NCBI RefSeq assembly: GCF_030345075.1
Contig: NZ_CP128361.1
Coordinates: 1,364,001 to 1,428,000, forward strand
Length of the DNA: 64,000 nt
DNA from: Solwaraspora sp. WMMA2065
GTDB taxonomy: Bacteria; Actinomycetota; Actinomycetes; Mycobacteriales; Micromonosporaceae
Direction: 5' to 3'
Shown in pieces: positions 25,164-37,037 of this stretch. A program made the translations under genes and the position numbers. A model generated the notes under the pieces. That model was not told the origin of the DNA. It did no database searches and saw nothing but the letters and a program-made list of their open reading frames with translations. Position 1 is the stretch's first letter, and each line of letters begins with the position of its first letter.

Positions 25164-27710
25164 TCACTCGTGCGAGATCGCCTGCAGTACGTTCAACCGG
25201 GACGCCCGCCAGGCCGGCCACCAGGCAGCGACCACGCCGGCCAGCGCGGCGGCGACGACGAACCCGACGAGTTGGCCGACCGGCACGCTGACCACCGACA
25301 GCACGTCCTGGCTGCGCATTGCGAACGACGCGGCCAGTCCGAGCGCCACGCCCAACGCCACACCGAGCAGGCAGCCGAAGACCGCCATCAGCAGTGATTC
25401 GACGCGGACCATCCGGCGGACCTGGCGTCGGCTCATCCCTACCGCGCGTAGCAGCCCGAGTTCCCGGGTGCGTTCGTAGATGCTCAGCACCAGGGTGTTG
25501 ACGATTCCGATGAAGGCCACCAGCACTGCGAGGGCCAGCAGTACGTAGAAGATGCTGAGCAGGATGTCGACCAGCTGGTTCTGCTGCTCGACGAAGCTGC
25601 TGCGGTCGCCGACCGTCACCAACGGGTAGTCGGCCATCAGCGCCTCGGTCTCGGCGACGATCCGCTGCACGTCGGCGTCCGGGGTGGTGGCGACGAACCC
25701 CTGGTAGGCCAGCGGCCCGGCGAGGTACTGCACCTGGGACTCGGGCAGGATCAGCCCGGCGGTGAGCGCGGTGCGGTAGACGCCGACGAGTTCGTAGGCC
25801 CGTTCGCCGCCACGCGGCATGTCGATGACGATGTCGTCGCCGACCGTCCATCCGTTGGATTGCGCGGTGTTCACGTCGACCACCGTCTCGCCGTCGCCGG
25901 CGTCGAGGCGGCCCTGTACGGTCTCGAGAGCGAACATCGGGCCGGCCTGTGACAGGTCGGTGGCGGAGATGAGCTGGTTGGGGCGGCCGTCGGCGGTCAG
26001 TATCGCGATGTGGTACGCGACGGTGCCGGTCACACCGTCGATCTCGGCTACCTGGTCGAGGCGTGCGGGATCGAAACCCTCCCGCCCGGTCGGCAGTTGC
26101 TGGCCGTTGGTCAAGATGATGATCTCGGCCCCGAGGCCGTTCTCCACCAGGTCGGTGGTGGTTGCCTTCAACGACGACCCGATCACCGCGATGGTGCTGA
26201 CCAGGGTCACCCCGATCATCAGGGCAGCGGCGGTGACAGCGGTACGCCGCGGGTTGCGCAGCGTGTTGCGTCGGCCGAGACCGGTCGCCGTACCCCAGCT
26301 GACCAGGCGACCGACGGTGCCGGCCACCGGACGGGTGAGGGCGGGCGACAGCAGCGCCACGCCGATGATCGACAGCAGCACGCCACCGCCGAGCGCGACG
26401 GCGGTCAGCCCGGAGACACCGATCAGACCCACGGCCAGCAGCCCCGCGCCGAGCGCGGTGACCACCCCGCCGGTAGTGGTGAGCCCGGTCAGCGGCCGGT
26501 CCGGGCGGACCACGTCGCGCATCGCGGCCACCGGCGGAACCGCCGAGGCGCGGATCGCCGGAATCAACGCCGCGACCATGGTCATCAGTACACCGACCAG
26601 GTAGGACGCCAGGATCGCGACCGGTGAGACGATCAACCCGCCAGCGGGCAGCGACAGCGCTTCGACCGCCAGGAACTGCAGGCCGGCGGCGACGCCGATG
26701 CCGGCGGCCAGGCCGAGGGTGGCCGCGATCACGCCGACGACCAGCGCCTCGATCAGCACCGCCGAGGTGACCTGGGCCCAGCTGGCACCCAGTGCCCGGA
26801 GCAGGGCCAGCTCGCGGGACCGCTGCGCGACCAGGATGTTGAACGTGTTGAAGATCAGGAACATGCCGACCAGCAACGCGATCAGCGCGAACCCGAGGAA
26901 GAACCAGTTGACGAAGGTCAGCAGCTGGGTGAACTGGGACGCCTGCTCGTCGGCGAGCTCTGCGCCGGTCACCGCCTCGAACCCGGCGGGCAGCTCGTCG
27001 GCCACCAGCCGCTTGAGCTCGTCGTCGGTGACACCGGGGTCGGCGGTCAACTGTGCCGTGCCGAACACCCCGGCCTCGCCGTAGAACAACTGCTGTGCCT
27101 GTGGTACGGTGAAGGCGACCAGTGTCTCGCCACCGAGGGTGGACCTGCCCCCGCTGTACTCCAGCAGGCCCACCACGTCGTACTCGCTGGCCTGGTAGGC
27201 GCTGGAGACGTACACCCGGAGCTGGTCGCCGACCGTGACGCCGGCCTGCTCGGCGGTCAACCGGGTCACCGCGACCTCGTCGTCGGCGCTGGGCGTGCGT
27301 CCCTCGGCGATTTGGAGCAGCGCGTCGTCGTCGCCGGCGGCGGTCAGGCCGATGCCCAGCTGCGGTGCCTGGCTCGGCACCGCCTTGCCGTCGGCGGCCC
27401 GGAACGGGATCACCCCGGTAGAGCTGGCGTCACCGGTCACCGACGCCACCCCGTTGACAGCGGCGATGCGATTCAGGTCAGCGTCGGTCAGCAGCGGCGG
27501 CTCCGCTTGCTGACCGGCCGTGTCGGCCGCCTGCACCTGTACGGCGACGTCCGCGTTGACGGTCTGGAAGAGCCGTTCGAAGCGGCTGCTCAAGCTGTCG
27601 GTGAGCACCGTGGCGCTGGAAACGAACAGCACCCCGAGGACGATCGCCACTGCGGACAGCACCAGCCGCAGTTTGCGGGAGAGCAGACTCTTCAACGTGG
27701 CGCGCAGCAT
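25164..27710 (-). CDS. ABC transporter permease, FtsX/MacB type
   Basis: 848 aa from the ATG that overlaps the ATPase stop (TGATG); a TTG one codon earlier is less likely. The layout is a first membrane span (LRLVLSAVAIVLGVLFVSSATVLT), a large extracytoplasmic MacB-PCD-like domain (about 45-250), an FtsX core of three helices, a further helical pair, then a second periplasmic domain (about 525-720) and a second FtsX core (VLLALAVLVAFIGIVNTLVLSIYERTRELGLLRAVGM). The duplicated arrangement is typical of actinobacterial exporters that move lipids or peptides rather than import nutrients. It works with the adjacent ATPase; the substrate is unknown. Confidence 0.93.
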   Translation of the reverse strand: MLRATLKSLLSRKLRLVLSAVAIVLGVLFVSSATVLTDSLSSRFERLFQTVNADVAVQVQAADTAGQQAEPPLLTDADLNRIAAVNGVASVTGDASSTGVIPFRAADGKAVPSQAPQLGIGLTAAGDDDALLQIAEGRTPSADDEVAVTRLTAEQAGVTVGDQLRVYVSSAYQASEYDVVGLLEYSGGRSTLGGETLVAFTVPQAQQLFYGEAGVFGTAQLTADPGVTDDELKRLVADELPAGFEAVTGAELADEQASQFTQLLTFVNWFFLGFALIALLVGMFLIFNTFNILVAQRSRELALLRALGASWAQVTSAVLIEALVVGVIAATLGLAAGIGVAAGLQFLAVEALSLPAGGLIVSPVAILASYLVGVLMTMVAALIPAIRASAVPPVAAMRDVVRPDRPLTGLTTTGGVVTALGAGLLAVGLIGVSGLTAVALGGGVLLSIIGVALLSPALTRPVAGTVGRLVSWGTATGLGRRNTLRNPRRTAVTAAALMIGVTLVSTIAVIGSSLKATTTDLVENGLGAEIIILTNGQQLPTGREGFDPARLDQVAEIDGVTGTVAYHIAILTADGRPNQLISATDLSQAGPMFALETVQGRLDAGDGETVVDVNTAQSNGWTVGDDIVIDMPRGGERAYELVGVYRTALTAGLILPESQVQYLAGPLAYQGFVATTPDADVQRIVAETEALMADYPLVTVGDRSSFVEQQNQLVDILLSIFYVLLALAVLVAFIGIVNTLVLSIYERTRELGLLRAVGMSRRQVRRMVRVESLLMAVFGCLLGVALGVALGLAASFAMRSQDVLSVVSVPVGQLVGFVVAAALAGVVAAWWPAWRASRLNVLQAISHE

Positions 27711-28477
27711 CAAACCTGCTCCTGCTCGATCGCCGCGACGTCGAGGCCCTTCAGCCGGTCGAGGACCGCCTCGGCGGTCGGCTGCTGTAGCTCGTCGACG
27801 ATACGGCCGTCGGAGAGGAAGACGACGCGGTCGGAGTAGGAGGCGGCGACCGGGTCGTGGGTGACCATGACGATGGTCTGCTGGTGGTCGCGTACCGAGT
27901 TGCGTAGGAAGCCGAGGACGTCGGCGCCGGCGCGGGAGTCGAGGTTGCCGGTCGGTTCGTCGGCGAAGACGACGTCGGGGCGGGCGACGAGGGCGCGGGC
28001 ACAGGCGACCCGCTGCTGCTGGCCGCCGGACAGTTGGGTGGGTCGGTGGTGCAGGCGGTCACGCAGGCCGACGGTGTCGATGACGGTGTCGAACCAGGCG
28101 GGGTCGGGTTTGCGGCCGGCGATCGCCATGGGCAGCAGGATGTTCTCCTCGGCGGTGAGCGTGGGGAGGAGGTTGAACTGCTGGAAGATGAAGCCGAGCT
28201 TGTCCCGGCGGAGTCTGGTCAGCCCGGTGTCGTTGAGTCCGGTGACAGTGGTGTCGCCGATGGTGATGGTGCCGCGGGTGACGGTGTCGAGCCCGGCGAG
28301 GCAGTGCATCAAAGTGGACTTGCCCGAGCCGGACGGCCCCATGATGGCGGTGAACCGGGCGGGTTCCAGGTCGAGGGTGACGCCGTGCAGGGCGATCACC
28401 TGGGCTTCGCCGGTGCCGTACACCTTCCACACGTCGGCTGCCCGGGCGGCTGGTCCGGTCGCTGTCGTCGTTGTCAC
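27710..28477 (-). CDS. ABC transporter ATP-binding protein, MacB/LolD type
   Basis: 255 aa from GTG. Nucleotide-binding motifs are complete: Walker A GPSGSGKS, Q-loop FIFQQFNLLPTLTAEEN, signature LSGGQQQRVACARAL, Walker B DVVFADEPTGNLDS and switch His in VMVTHDP. The FQQFNLLPTLTA and NLDS sequence is characteristic of the MacB/LolD/FtsE group. It is coupled to the FtsX-type permease by overlapping stop and start. The two-component system genes upstream are on the same strand but the repeat array lies between, so they may or may not be in the same unit; histidine kinases beside MacB-like exporters often sense envelope stress. Confidence 0.95.
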   Translation of the reverse strand: MTTTTATGPAARAADVWKVYGTGEAQVIALHGVTLDLEPARFTAIMGPSGSGKSTLMHCLAGLDTVTRGTITIGDTTVTGLNDTGLTRLRRDKLGFIFQQFNLLPTLTAEENILLPMAIAGRKPDPAWFDTVIDTVGLRDRLHHRPTQLSGGQQQRVACARALVARPDVVFADEPTGNLDSRAGADVLGFLRNSVRDHQQTIVMVTHDPVAASYSDRVVFLSDGRIVDELQQPTAEAVLDRLKGLDVAAIEQEQV

Positions 28478-28610
28478 GTCGGAGACTCCTACCGTTGTTG
28501 TCTGCCGCCAACGGTATGTTCCGGTCGCCCTGCCCGGGTCCTGCCCGGGAACGGTTCACCACTCCGCCCGTGACGGGGGCGCTCCTCCGACCTGAGAATG
28601 ATCCCGGCGG

Positions 28611-28697
28611 GCCGGACTCATCCGCCAGGGCAGGCTCGGGCCGGACTCATCCGCCAGGGCAGGCTCGGGCCGGACTCATCCGCCAGGGCGGACCAGG
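28611..28697 (-). repeat. 29-bp tandem repeat covering the 3' end of the response-regulator gene
   Basis: Two perfect 29-bp units and a third, imperfect copy that contains the last codons and the stop of the response-regulator gene. Every copy includes the stop-containing sequence GGCGGATGA. It looks like a local tandem duplication of the gene end. Confidence 0.85.
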
Positions 28698-29374
28698 CCG
28701 GACTCGTACGCCAGCACCACGGCCTGGACCCGGTCCCGCAGTCGGAGTTTGGTCAGCACGTGTCCGACGTGGGTCTTGATGGTGGTTTCGCTGACCGACA
28801 GGGTGCTGGCGATCTCGGCGTTGGACAGTCCTCGGGCCATCTGAATGAGCACTTCACGTTCCCGTTCGGTGAGCACGTCCAGCGCCTTCGGCGGCGCCGC
28901 GTCCGGATCGGGCAGGGTGAGCGCGAACTTGTCCAACAGCCGGCGCAGGATCCGGGGAGCCACCACGGCCTCACCGACCGCTACTGTCCGGATGGCGGCC
29001 ACCAGGTCCTCGGCGGGCACGTCCTTGGCCAGGAAGCCGCTGGCACCGGCGCGCAGCGCCCCCACCACGTACTCGTCGAGGTCGAAAGTGGTGAGGATGA
29101 GGACCCGGACCGGCAGCCGGGCGTCGACGATCGCCCGGGTCGCCGCCACCCCGTCCATCCGGGGCATCCGGATGTCCATCAGCACGACGTCGGGCAGGAG
29201 CCGGCGGGCCAGGTCGACGGCTTCCGCCCCGTCCGCCGCCTCGCCGACGATGTCCAGGTCGTCCTCGGCGCCGAGGACCATCCGGAATCCGGTGCGCAGC
29301 AGCGGTTGATCGTCGGCGAGCAGGATCCGGACCGGACGGGTGGTGGACGGCGCGGCGATGCCGGGTTCGGTCAC
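28676..29374 (-). CDS. LuxR/NarL-family response regulator
   Basis: 232 aa from a GTG preceded by AAGGAGC and overlapping the kinase stop by 4 bp. The receiver domain has phospho-acceptor Asp67 in VVLMDIRMPRMDG, with DD at 21-22 and Lys in FLAKDVPAEDL. The C-terminal LuxR helix-turn-helix is LTEREREVLIQMARGLSNAEIASTLSVSETTIKTHV. It is the cognate partner of the kinase encoded immediately upstream. The likely target, from position, is the MacB-like exporter downstream. Confidence 0.95.
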   Translation of the reverse strand: MTEPGIAAPSTTRPVRILLADDQPLLRTGFRMVLGAEDDLDIVGEAADGAEAVDLARRLLPDVVLMDIRMPRMDGVAATRAIVDARLPVRVLILTTFDLDEYVVGALRAGASGFLAKDVPAEDLVAAIRTVAVGEAVVAPRILRRLLDKFALTLPDPDAAPPKALDVLTEREREVLIQMARGLSNAEIASTLSVSETTIKTHVGHVLTKLRLRDRVQAVVLAYESGLVRPGG

Positions 29375-30669
29375 GGTGCTCCTTGTCGGGTAGCCGCCCC
29401 CAGCTGCTCCATCGGCAGCTTGGCGTAGATGCGGAAGCCGCCGCCCGGGCGCGGGCCGGTCCGCAGCGTGCCACCGTACAGGGCCACCCGCTCCCGCATT
29501 CCGACCAGACCGTGCCCGACCCGGCCGCGGTCCGGACCGGGACCGCGGCCGGTGTCGAACACCTCGACGATCAGCCAGTAGACGCCGAAGCTGAGCCGCA
29601 CCTCGGCGGTTGCCGCTCCGGCGTGCTTGAGCGCGTTGGTGAGCGCCTCCTGGACGATCCGGTAGAGGGTCAGCGTCACGCCGGGATCCAGGTCCCCGGG
29701 TACCCCGTCGATCCGCAGGGTCACCGGCAGACCCGCCTCGCGGATCTGCTCGACCAGGGACTCGATGCCGCCGAGCCCTGGCTGCGGGGTGAGCTCGGCG
29801 TCGGCCGGTTCGGCGTCGGTGCGCAGGACGTCGAGCAGCCGACGCATCTCCCGTAGCGTGCTGCGGCTGGTGTCGGCGATGGTGCCGAGCGCCTCGTCGG
29901 CGGCGGCCGGGTCGCGGTGCAGCACCCGACGGGCACCGGTGGCCAGCACCCCCATGACGCTGACGTGGTGGGCCACGACGTCGTGCAGCTCCCGGGCGAT
30001 CCGCCGCCGTTCGTCGGCGACCGCCTGGTCCGCGGCCGCCCGCTGGTTCTCCTCGGCCACCCGGGCGCGTTCGGCCAGCGTCCGCGTCGCCGACCGACGG
30101 GCGTGCACGGTCCGCCCGATGAAGAAGGCGACCAGCATGGTCAGTCCGTTGACGAACAGCAGGTACAACCGGGAGATTCCCGGCATTTCGGCACCCTGTG
30201 GCAGCGCCGCGTTGACGGTCAGCACCGGCAGCCACAGTACGGCGGTGGCGACGACCGCCGGGCGCAGCGCCAGCCAGCAGGCCGCGGTGTAGGTCAGGAT
30301 CATCAGGGCGAGCGCCATGCTCACCGGTTCGTGGCCGGTCAGCAGCGGGACGGCCACCATCGCGGCGCTGGCCAGCACGGCCGGCCAGACGACGACCCGG
30401 CGTGCCGCGATCGGCGCCGCCGCGATCAGGCTCCAGCCGACGACGGCCGGCCAGCCGAGGTTCGGGCCGGGCTGACCGGTCGGCCCGAGCGCCTGGAGGG
30501 CCAGATCGACCCCGACGACCGTGGCGGCGAGCAGGCCGTCGCGGGCCAGCACCGGCGGCACCGGTCCGGTCGTGCCGGCGCCCCGGGCCGTACGCCACCA
30601 CCGCCACCACCACCGCCACCACCGCGACCCGTGCGGTCCGGTGGACCGGTCCGGCTCGGTGGGCTCCAT
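29371..30669 (-). CDS. Two-component sensor histidine kinase (HisKA_3/DesK-NarX-like)
   Basis: 432 aa. The N-terminus is Trp/Arg-rich, then about five to six membrane helices (LLAATVVGVDLALQAL, VVWPAVLASAAMVAV, LMILTYTAACWLALRP, LFVNGLTMLVAFFIG), with no large external domain. The dimerisation helix has RRRIARELHDVVAHHVSVMG with phospho-His in ELHD. The ATP-lid region includes EALTNALKHAGAATAEVRL and GHGLVGMRERVALYGG. The sensor is intramembrane, fitting envelope or cell-wall stress sensing. The start ATG is chosen because upstream in-frame sequence crosses the terminator of the previous gene. Confidence 0.93.
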   Translation of the reverse strand: MEPTEPDRSTGPHGSRWWRWWWRWWRTARGAGTTGPVPPVLARDGLLAATVVGVDLALQALGPTGQPGPNLGWPAVVGWSLIAAAPIAARRVVVWPAVLASAAMVAVPLLTGHEPVSMALALMILTYTAACWLALRPAVVATAVLWLPVLTVNAALPQGAEMPGISRLYLLFVNGLTMLVAFFIGRTVHARRSATRTLAERARVAEENQRAAADQAVADERRRIARELHDVVAHHVSVMGVLATGARRVLHRDPAAADEALGTIADTSRSTLREMRRLLDVLRTDAEPADAELTPQPGLGGIESLVEQIREAGLPVTLRIDGVPGDLDPGVTLTLYRIVQEALTNALKHAGAATAEVRLSFGVYWLIVEVFDTGRGPGPDRGRVGHGLVGMRERVALYGGTLRTGPRPGGGFRIYAKLPMEQLGAATRQGAP

Positions 30670-30719
30670 GTCGCGACGGTATCCGGTACGGCGGTGGCGT
30701 CGCGCCCACCACGGTGCGA

Positions 30720-30751
30720 ACCTGGTCTCCTCCCTCAGGAGGAGACCAGGT
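30720..30751. terminator. Perfect 14-bp hairpin at the end of the RecB-like gene
   Basis: Arms ACCTGGTCTCCTCC and its exact complement with loop CTCA. The stop codon of the RecB-like gene lies in the loop, so the hairpin straddles the gene end. It separates that gene from the kinase gene downstream. Confidence 0.75.
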
Positions 30752-31619
30752 CCTGCGCCAGGTCGGGAAAGGGCGGCGGGGTCCCGCCATACACCGGGCA
30801 GTACGCCTGGTAGCTGCACCAGTCGCAGAGCCGGCTCTGTTTGGGGCGGAAGTCCCGGCTCTCGGTGGCCTGCAGGATCGCCCGCCACAGCGCCAGGACG
30901 GTGCGTTCGAACCGCTGCAGCTCCTCGGCGTCCGGCGTGTAGTCGCAGATCTCGGCGTCGCGCAGGTACAGCAGCCGGAGCACCCGGGGGACGACGCCAC
31001 GGGTACGCCACAGCACCAGAGCGTAGAACTTGAGCTGGAACAGCGCCCGGGACTCGAACGCCTCTCGGGGGGCACCGCCGGTCTTGTAGTCGACCACCCG
31101 CAGGTCCCCGGCGGGGGAGACGTCCAGCCGGTCGATGTAGCCGCGGATCAGCAGCTGCCCGTCGACCACCGCGTTGACCAGGCTCTCCCGTTCGGCCGGT
31201 TCCAGCCGGCGGGGATCCTCGACGGTGAAGTAACCGTCGAGCAGGTGTCGGGCGGCGGCCAGGAACTCGTCCAGCTCCGGGCGGCCCGCCTGCTCGTCCG
31301 GCGTCGGCTCCGCCGGCCCGGTGGTGACGACGTCGGCCAGCGTCGGGTCGGTGTCCAGCAGCCGTTGCCACTGCGGGGCGACCAGGTCGGCGGCCGCCGC
31401 CGGGGTGCGCTGGTCGGCCGGCAGATCGAACAGACGCTCCAGGACGGCGTGGACCAGGGTGCCCCGGGCCTGGTCGACGGTGGTTCGCTCGGGCAGCCGG
31501 TCGATGCTGCGGAACCGGTACAGCAGCGGGCAGGTCTTGAAATCGGCCGCCCGCGACGGCGACAACGTGGCCAGCCGGGGTGGTTCGACGTCGGGCGCGA
31601 TGTCCGGGCCGATTGTCAT
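30735..31619 (-). CDS. RecB-family PD-(D/E)XK exonuclease with iron-sulfur cysteines
   Basis: 294 aa. The AddB/RecB nuclease core is seen in LSPSRAADFKTCPLLYRFRSIDRLPE, GTLVHAVLERLF and IRGYIDRLDVSPAGDLRVVDYKTGG (catalytic Asp and Lys). Cys30 together with C265-x2-C268-x5-C274 fits the four-cysteine 4Fe-4S staple of AddB- and Cas4-like nucleases. Stand-alone copies are common in Actinobacteria and are presumed to act in DNA repair. Start: ATG chosen over an upstream frame because TACCCT ends exactly 6 nt before it, typical of leaderless genes here. Confidence 0.92.
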   Translation of the reverse strand: MTIGPDIAPDVEPPRLATLSPSRAADFKTCPLLYRFRSIDRLPERTTVDQARGTLVHAVLERLFDLPADQRTPAAAADLVAPQWQRLLDTDPTLADVVTTGPAEPTPDEQAGRPELDEFLAAARHLLDGYFTVEDPRRLEPAERESLVNAVVDGQLLIRGYIDRLDVSPAGDLRVVDYKTGGAPREAFESRALFQLKFYALVLWRTRGVVPRVLRLLYLRDAEICDYTPDAEELQRFERTVLALWRAILQATESRDFRPKQSRLCDWCSYQAYCPVYGGTPPPFPDLAQDLVSS

Positions 31620-31625
31620 GCACGC

Positions 31626-31631
31626 AGGGTA
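31626..31631 (-). promoter_or_regulatory. -10 hexamer of the RecB-like gene (leaderless)
   Basis: TACCCT on the minus strand, 6 nt from the ATG. Confidence 0.5.
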
Positions 31632-31714
31632 TGGCACCGCTGTGACAGTCCGGCCGGCGGCGCGGCGACAAACCGTGCGCGCCGGCCGGTACGGCGTTCC
31701 GTAGCATCAACCCG

Positions 31715-34463
<2,749 letters not shown>

Positions 34464-34531
34464 TGTGGGTCACCCATCGCAGGTAGGTGGCCGTACCGGC
34501 GGGCAGCGAGCCGTACCGGTAGACCGGGTGG

Positions 34532-34864
34532 CTAGCCGGCGTCCGGTCCGGACACCTCGGTCTGGTCGTCCGCGCGGACCACGTGGATGCACTCGCCGGG
34601 GCAGTCCTTGGCCGCGTCGATCACGTCGAGCCGCAGCCGTTCGGGGACGGCGACCCGGGCGCCCTCGGCGACCTGCAGTTCCCCGGAGGCGTCCTTGACG
34701 TAGGCGAGCCCGTCGATGTCGAACTCGAAGACGTCCCGGGCGTACTGCACGCACAGCCCGTCTCCGGTGCAGAGGTCCTGGTCGACCCAGACCTGCAGCT
34801 CCGTGTCGGTTGATGCCGTTTCGCCCGGCTCTCCGGGGGACCGGGTCTCGGTCGGGGTCGTCAC
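34532..34864 (-). CDS. Single-cluster ferredoxin
   Basis: 110 aa from a GTG with a GGGAGG site 6 nt before. Cysteines Cys32 and Cys38 (DLCTGDGLCVQYARDVFEF) and Cys88 and Cys92 (AAKDCPGECIHV) bind a 3Fe-4S or 4Fe-4S cluster; this type usually donates electrons to cytochromes P450 or F420 systems. The N-terminal ~25 residues are a Pro/Thr/Glu-rich extension. It is divergent from the proteasome ATPase gene with about 200 bp between them; this pairing recurs in actinobacterial genomes, though no functional link is known. Confidence 0.9.
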   Translation of the reverse strand: MTTPTETRSPGEPGETASTDTELQVWVDQDLCTGDGLCVQYARDVFEFDIDGLAYVKDASGELQVAEGARVAVPERLRLDVIDAAKDCPGECIHVVRADDQTEVSGPDAG

Positions 34865-35066
34865 CGCGCACCTCCCTGGGTCGTGCCCGTCCTCGCGTCC
34901 CGACGGTACCCGACACGCCGTGGGACCGGCCGGCCAGGCGTCCGTCGGCCGCTTGTGACGTGCCCGAGCGATCAAGGTTGTGGGACGACTGTGTTGCGTG
35001 GGTTCGAAACGTCCGGCAAACGGCTAGTGTTAGGGCAGTACGTTTTAGCCCCCGGGGAGGTGGGAC

Positions 35067-36848
35067 GTGGCACGCAGCGACGACGCGGATTCGCGCGCCG
35101 CACGGTGGGAGAAGGAGGCCCACGATCTCTCCACCCAGGTCGCGTTTCTTCAAGAGGAACTCGCTCTGGTGCGGCGCAAGTTGACCGAAAGCCCCCGACA
35201 CGTGCGGCAGCTCGAGGAACGGCTGGCGGCAGCGCAGGCGCAGCTGGCCCGACTGACCGAGAACAACGAACGGCTCGTGGCGACCCTCAAGGAAGCCAGG
35301 GCCCAGATCGTCACGCTCAAGGAGGAGATCGACCGGCTGGCGCAACCGCCCAGCGGGTACGGCGTCTTCCTGGCCCGACACGCGGACGGCACGGTGGACG
35401 TCTTCACCGGTGGCCGGAAGCTACGGGTGGCGCTCTCTCCCTCGTTGGACGCCGACGAGCTCCAACGCGGCCAGGAGGTCCTGCTCAACGACGCGCTCAA
35501 CGTGGTCGACGCGTTCGGCTACGAGCGGGTCGGTGAGGTGGTGATGCTCAAGGAACTCCTCGACAATCCGACCGGCGAGCCGAGTGACCGTGCCCTGGTC
35601 ATCTCGCACGCCGACGAGGAGCGGGTGGTGCATCTGGCGCAGACGCTGGTCGGCAGCGCGCTGCGGGCTGGCGACTCGCTGATGATCGAGCCGCGGTCGG
35701 CGTACGCCTACGAGCGGATACCGAAGAGCGAGGTCGAGGAGCTGGTGCTGGAGGAGGTGCCGGACGTCGACTACACCGACATCGGCGGCCTGCACGCCCA
35801 GATCGAGCAGATCAGGGACGCGGTCGAGCTGCCGTTCCTGCACGCGGAGCTGTTCCGTGAGCACCATCTGCGTCCACCGAAGGGCATCCTGCTCTACGGT
35901 CCGCCCGGGTGCGGCAAGACGCTGATCGCCAAGGCGGTGGCCAACTCGCTGGCCAAGAAGATCGCCGAGCGGCGGGGTGAGGAGAAGCACACCAGCTTCT
36001 TCCTCAACATCAAGGGCCCGGAGCTGCTCAACAAGTACGTCGGTGAGACCGAGCGGCACATCCGGCTGATTTTCCAGCGGGCCCGGGAGAAGGCCGGCGA
36101 AGGTACCCCGGTGATCGTGTTCTTCGACGAGATGGACTCGGTCTTCCGGACCCGGGGCTCCGGTGTCTCCTCGGACGTGGAGAACACCATCGTTCCGCAG
36201 CTGCTGAGCGAGATCGACGGGGTCGAGGGCCTGGAGAACGTGATCGTGATCGGTGCCTCCAACCGGGAGGACATGATCGATCCCGCGATCCTGCGGCCCG
36301 GCCGGCTGGACGTCAAGATCAAGATCGAGCGTCCGGACGCCGAGGCGGCCAAGGACATCTTCTCCAAGTACATCCTCACCGGGCTGCCGCTGCACCCGGA
36401 CGACCTCACCGAGCACGGCGACGATCCGCAGGCCACCGTGGCAGCCATGATCGACGCCGTGGTGCTGCGGATGTACTCGGAGACCGACGAGAACCGGTTC
36501 CTCGAGGTGACCTACGCCAACGGGGACAAGGAGGTCCTGTACTTCAAGGACTTCAACTCCGGCGCGATGATCCAGAACATCGTCGACCGGGGCAAGAAGA
36601 TGGCGATCAAGGAGTTCCTCACCTCCGGGCGCAAGGGTCTGCGGCTGCAGCACCTGCTCGACGCGTGCGTCGACGAGTTCCGGGAGAACGAGGACCTGCC
36701 GAACACCACCAACCCGGACGACTGGGCCCGGATCTCCGGTAAGAAGGGGGAACGGATCGTCTACATCCGTACCCTTGTCTCCGGCGGCAAGGGCGCGGAG
36801 GCCGGCCGGTCGATCGAGACGGCCAGCAACACCGGGCAGTACCTCTGA
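35067..36848 (+). CDS. mpa: Proteasome-associated AAA+ ATPase ARC/Mpa
   Basis: 593 aa from a GTG following GGGGAGG. It forms the hexameric ring that captures pupylated proteins, unfolds them and feeds the 20S core. The N-terminal coiled coil (about 10-90) binds Pup; a double OB domain follows (about 95-240); the AAA+ domain has Walker [11 protein letters not shown] at about 278, Walker [12 protein letters not shown] and an arginine-finger-bearing second-region-of-homology ([24 protein letters not shown]). The chain ends GQYL, keeping the penultimate Tyr that docks into the alpha ring. The promoter region has TAGTGT at 35025. A very strong terminator hairpin follows. Confidence 0.97.
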   Translation: MARSDDADSRAARWEKEAHDLSTQVAFLQEELALVRRKLTESPRHVRQLEERLAAAQAQLARLTENNERLVATLKEARAQIVTLKEEIDRLAQPPSGYGVFLARHADGTVDVFTGGRKLRVALSPSLDADELQRGQEVLLNDALNVVDAFGYERVGEVVMLKELLDNPTGEPSDRALVISHADEERVVHLAQTLVGSALRAGDSLMIEPRSAYAYERIPKSEVEELVLEEVPDVDYTDIGGLHAQIEQIRDAVELPFLHAELFREHHLRPPKGILLYGPPGCGKTLIAKAVANSLAKKIAERRGEEKHTSFFLNIKGPELLNKYVGETERHIRLIFQRAREKAGEGTPVIVFFDEMDSVFRTRGSGVSSDVENTIVPQLLSEIDGVEGLENVIVIGASNREDMIDPAILRPGRLDVKIKIERPDAEAAKDIFSKYILTGLPLHPDDLTEHGDDPQATVAAMIDAVVLRMYSETDENRFLEVTYANGDKEVLYFKDFNSGAMIQNIVDRGKKMAIKEFLTSGRKGLRLQHLLDACVDEFRENEDLPNTTNPDDWARISGKKGERIVYIRTLVSGGKGAEAGRSIETASNTGQYL

Positions 36849-36855
36849 CCACGGT

Positions 36856-36894
36856 CCGGTGTCCCGCACCCCGTTTCGGGGTGCGGGACACCGG
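36856..36894 (+). terminator. Terminator hairpin after mpa (18-bp perfect stem)
   Basis: Arms CCGGTGTCCCGCACCCCG and exact complement, loop TTT, starting 7 bp after the stop codon. It separates mpa transcription from dop. Confidence 0.85.
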
Positions 36895-37037
36895 TTACGC
36901 GGCGCGACTCGACCGCGCCGCGGGACCGGTGTCCGACGCGCCCCGCGTGACCACGCGGACACGCCAACGTCCGGTTCCGTCGGTGCGCGGACTACGCTCG
37001 ACATGACGGGCGCCGACGGAAGCGATGAGGTAACGGC

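Noticed and set aside
34994-35010. GGGTTCGAAAC upstream of mpa as a LexA/SOS-type site
   Set aside because: It contains only a short TTCGAA core without the second half of an SOS box.
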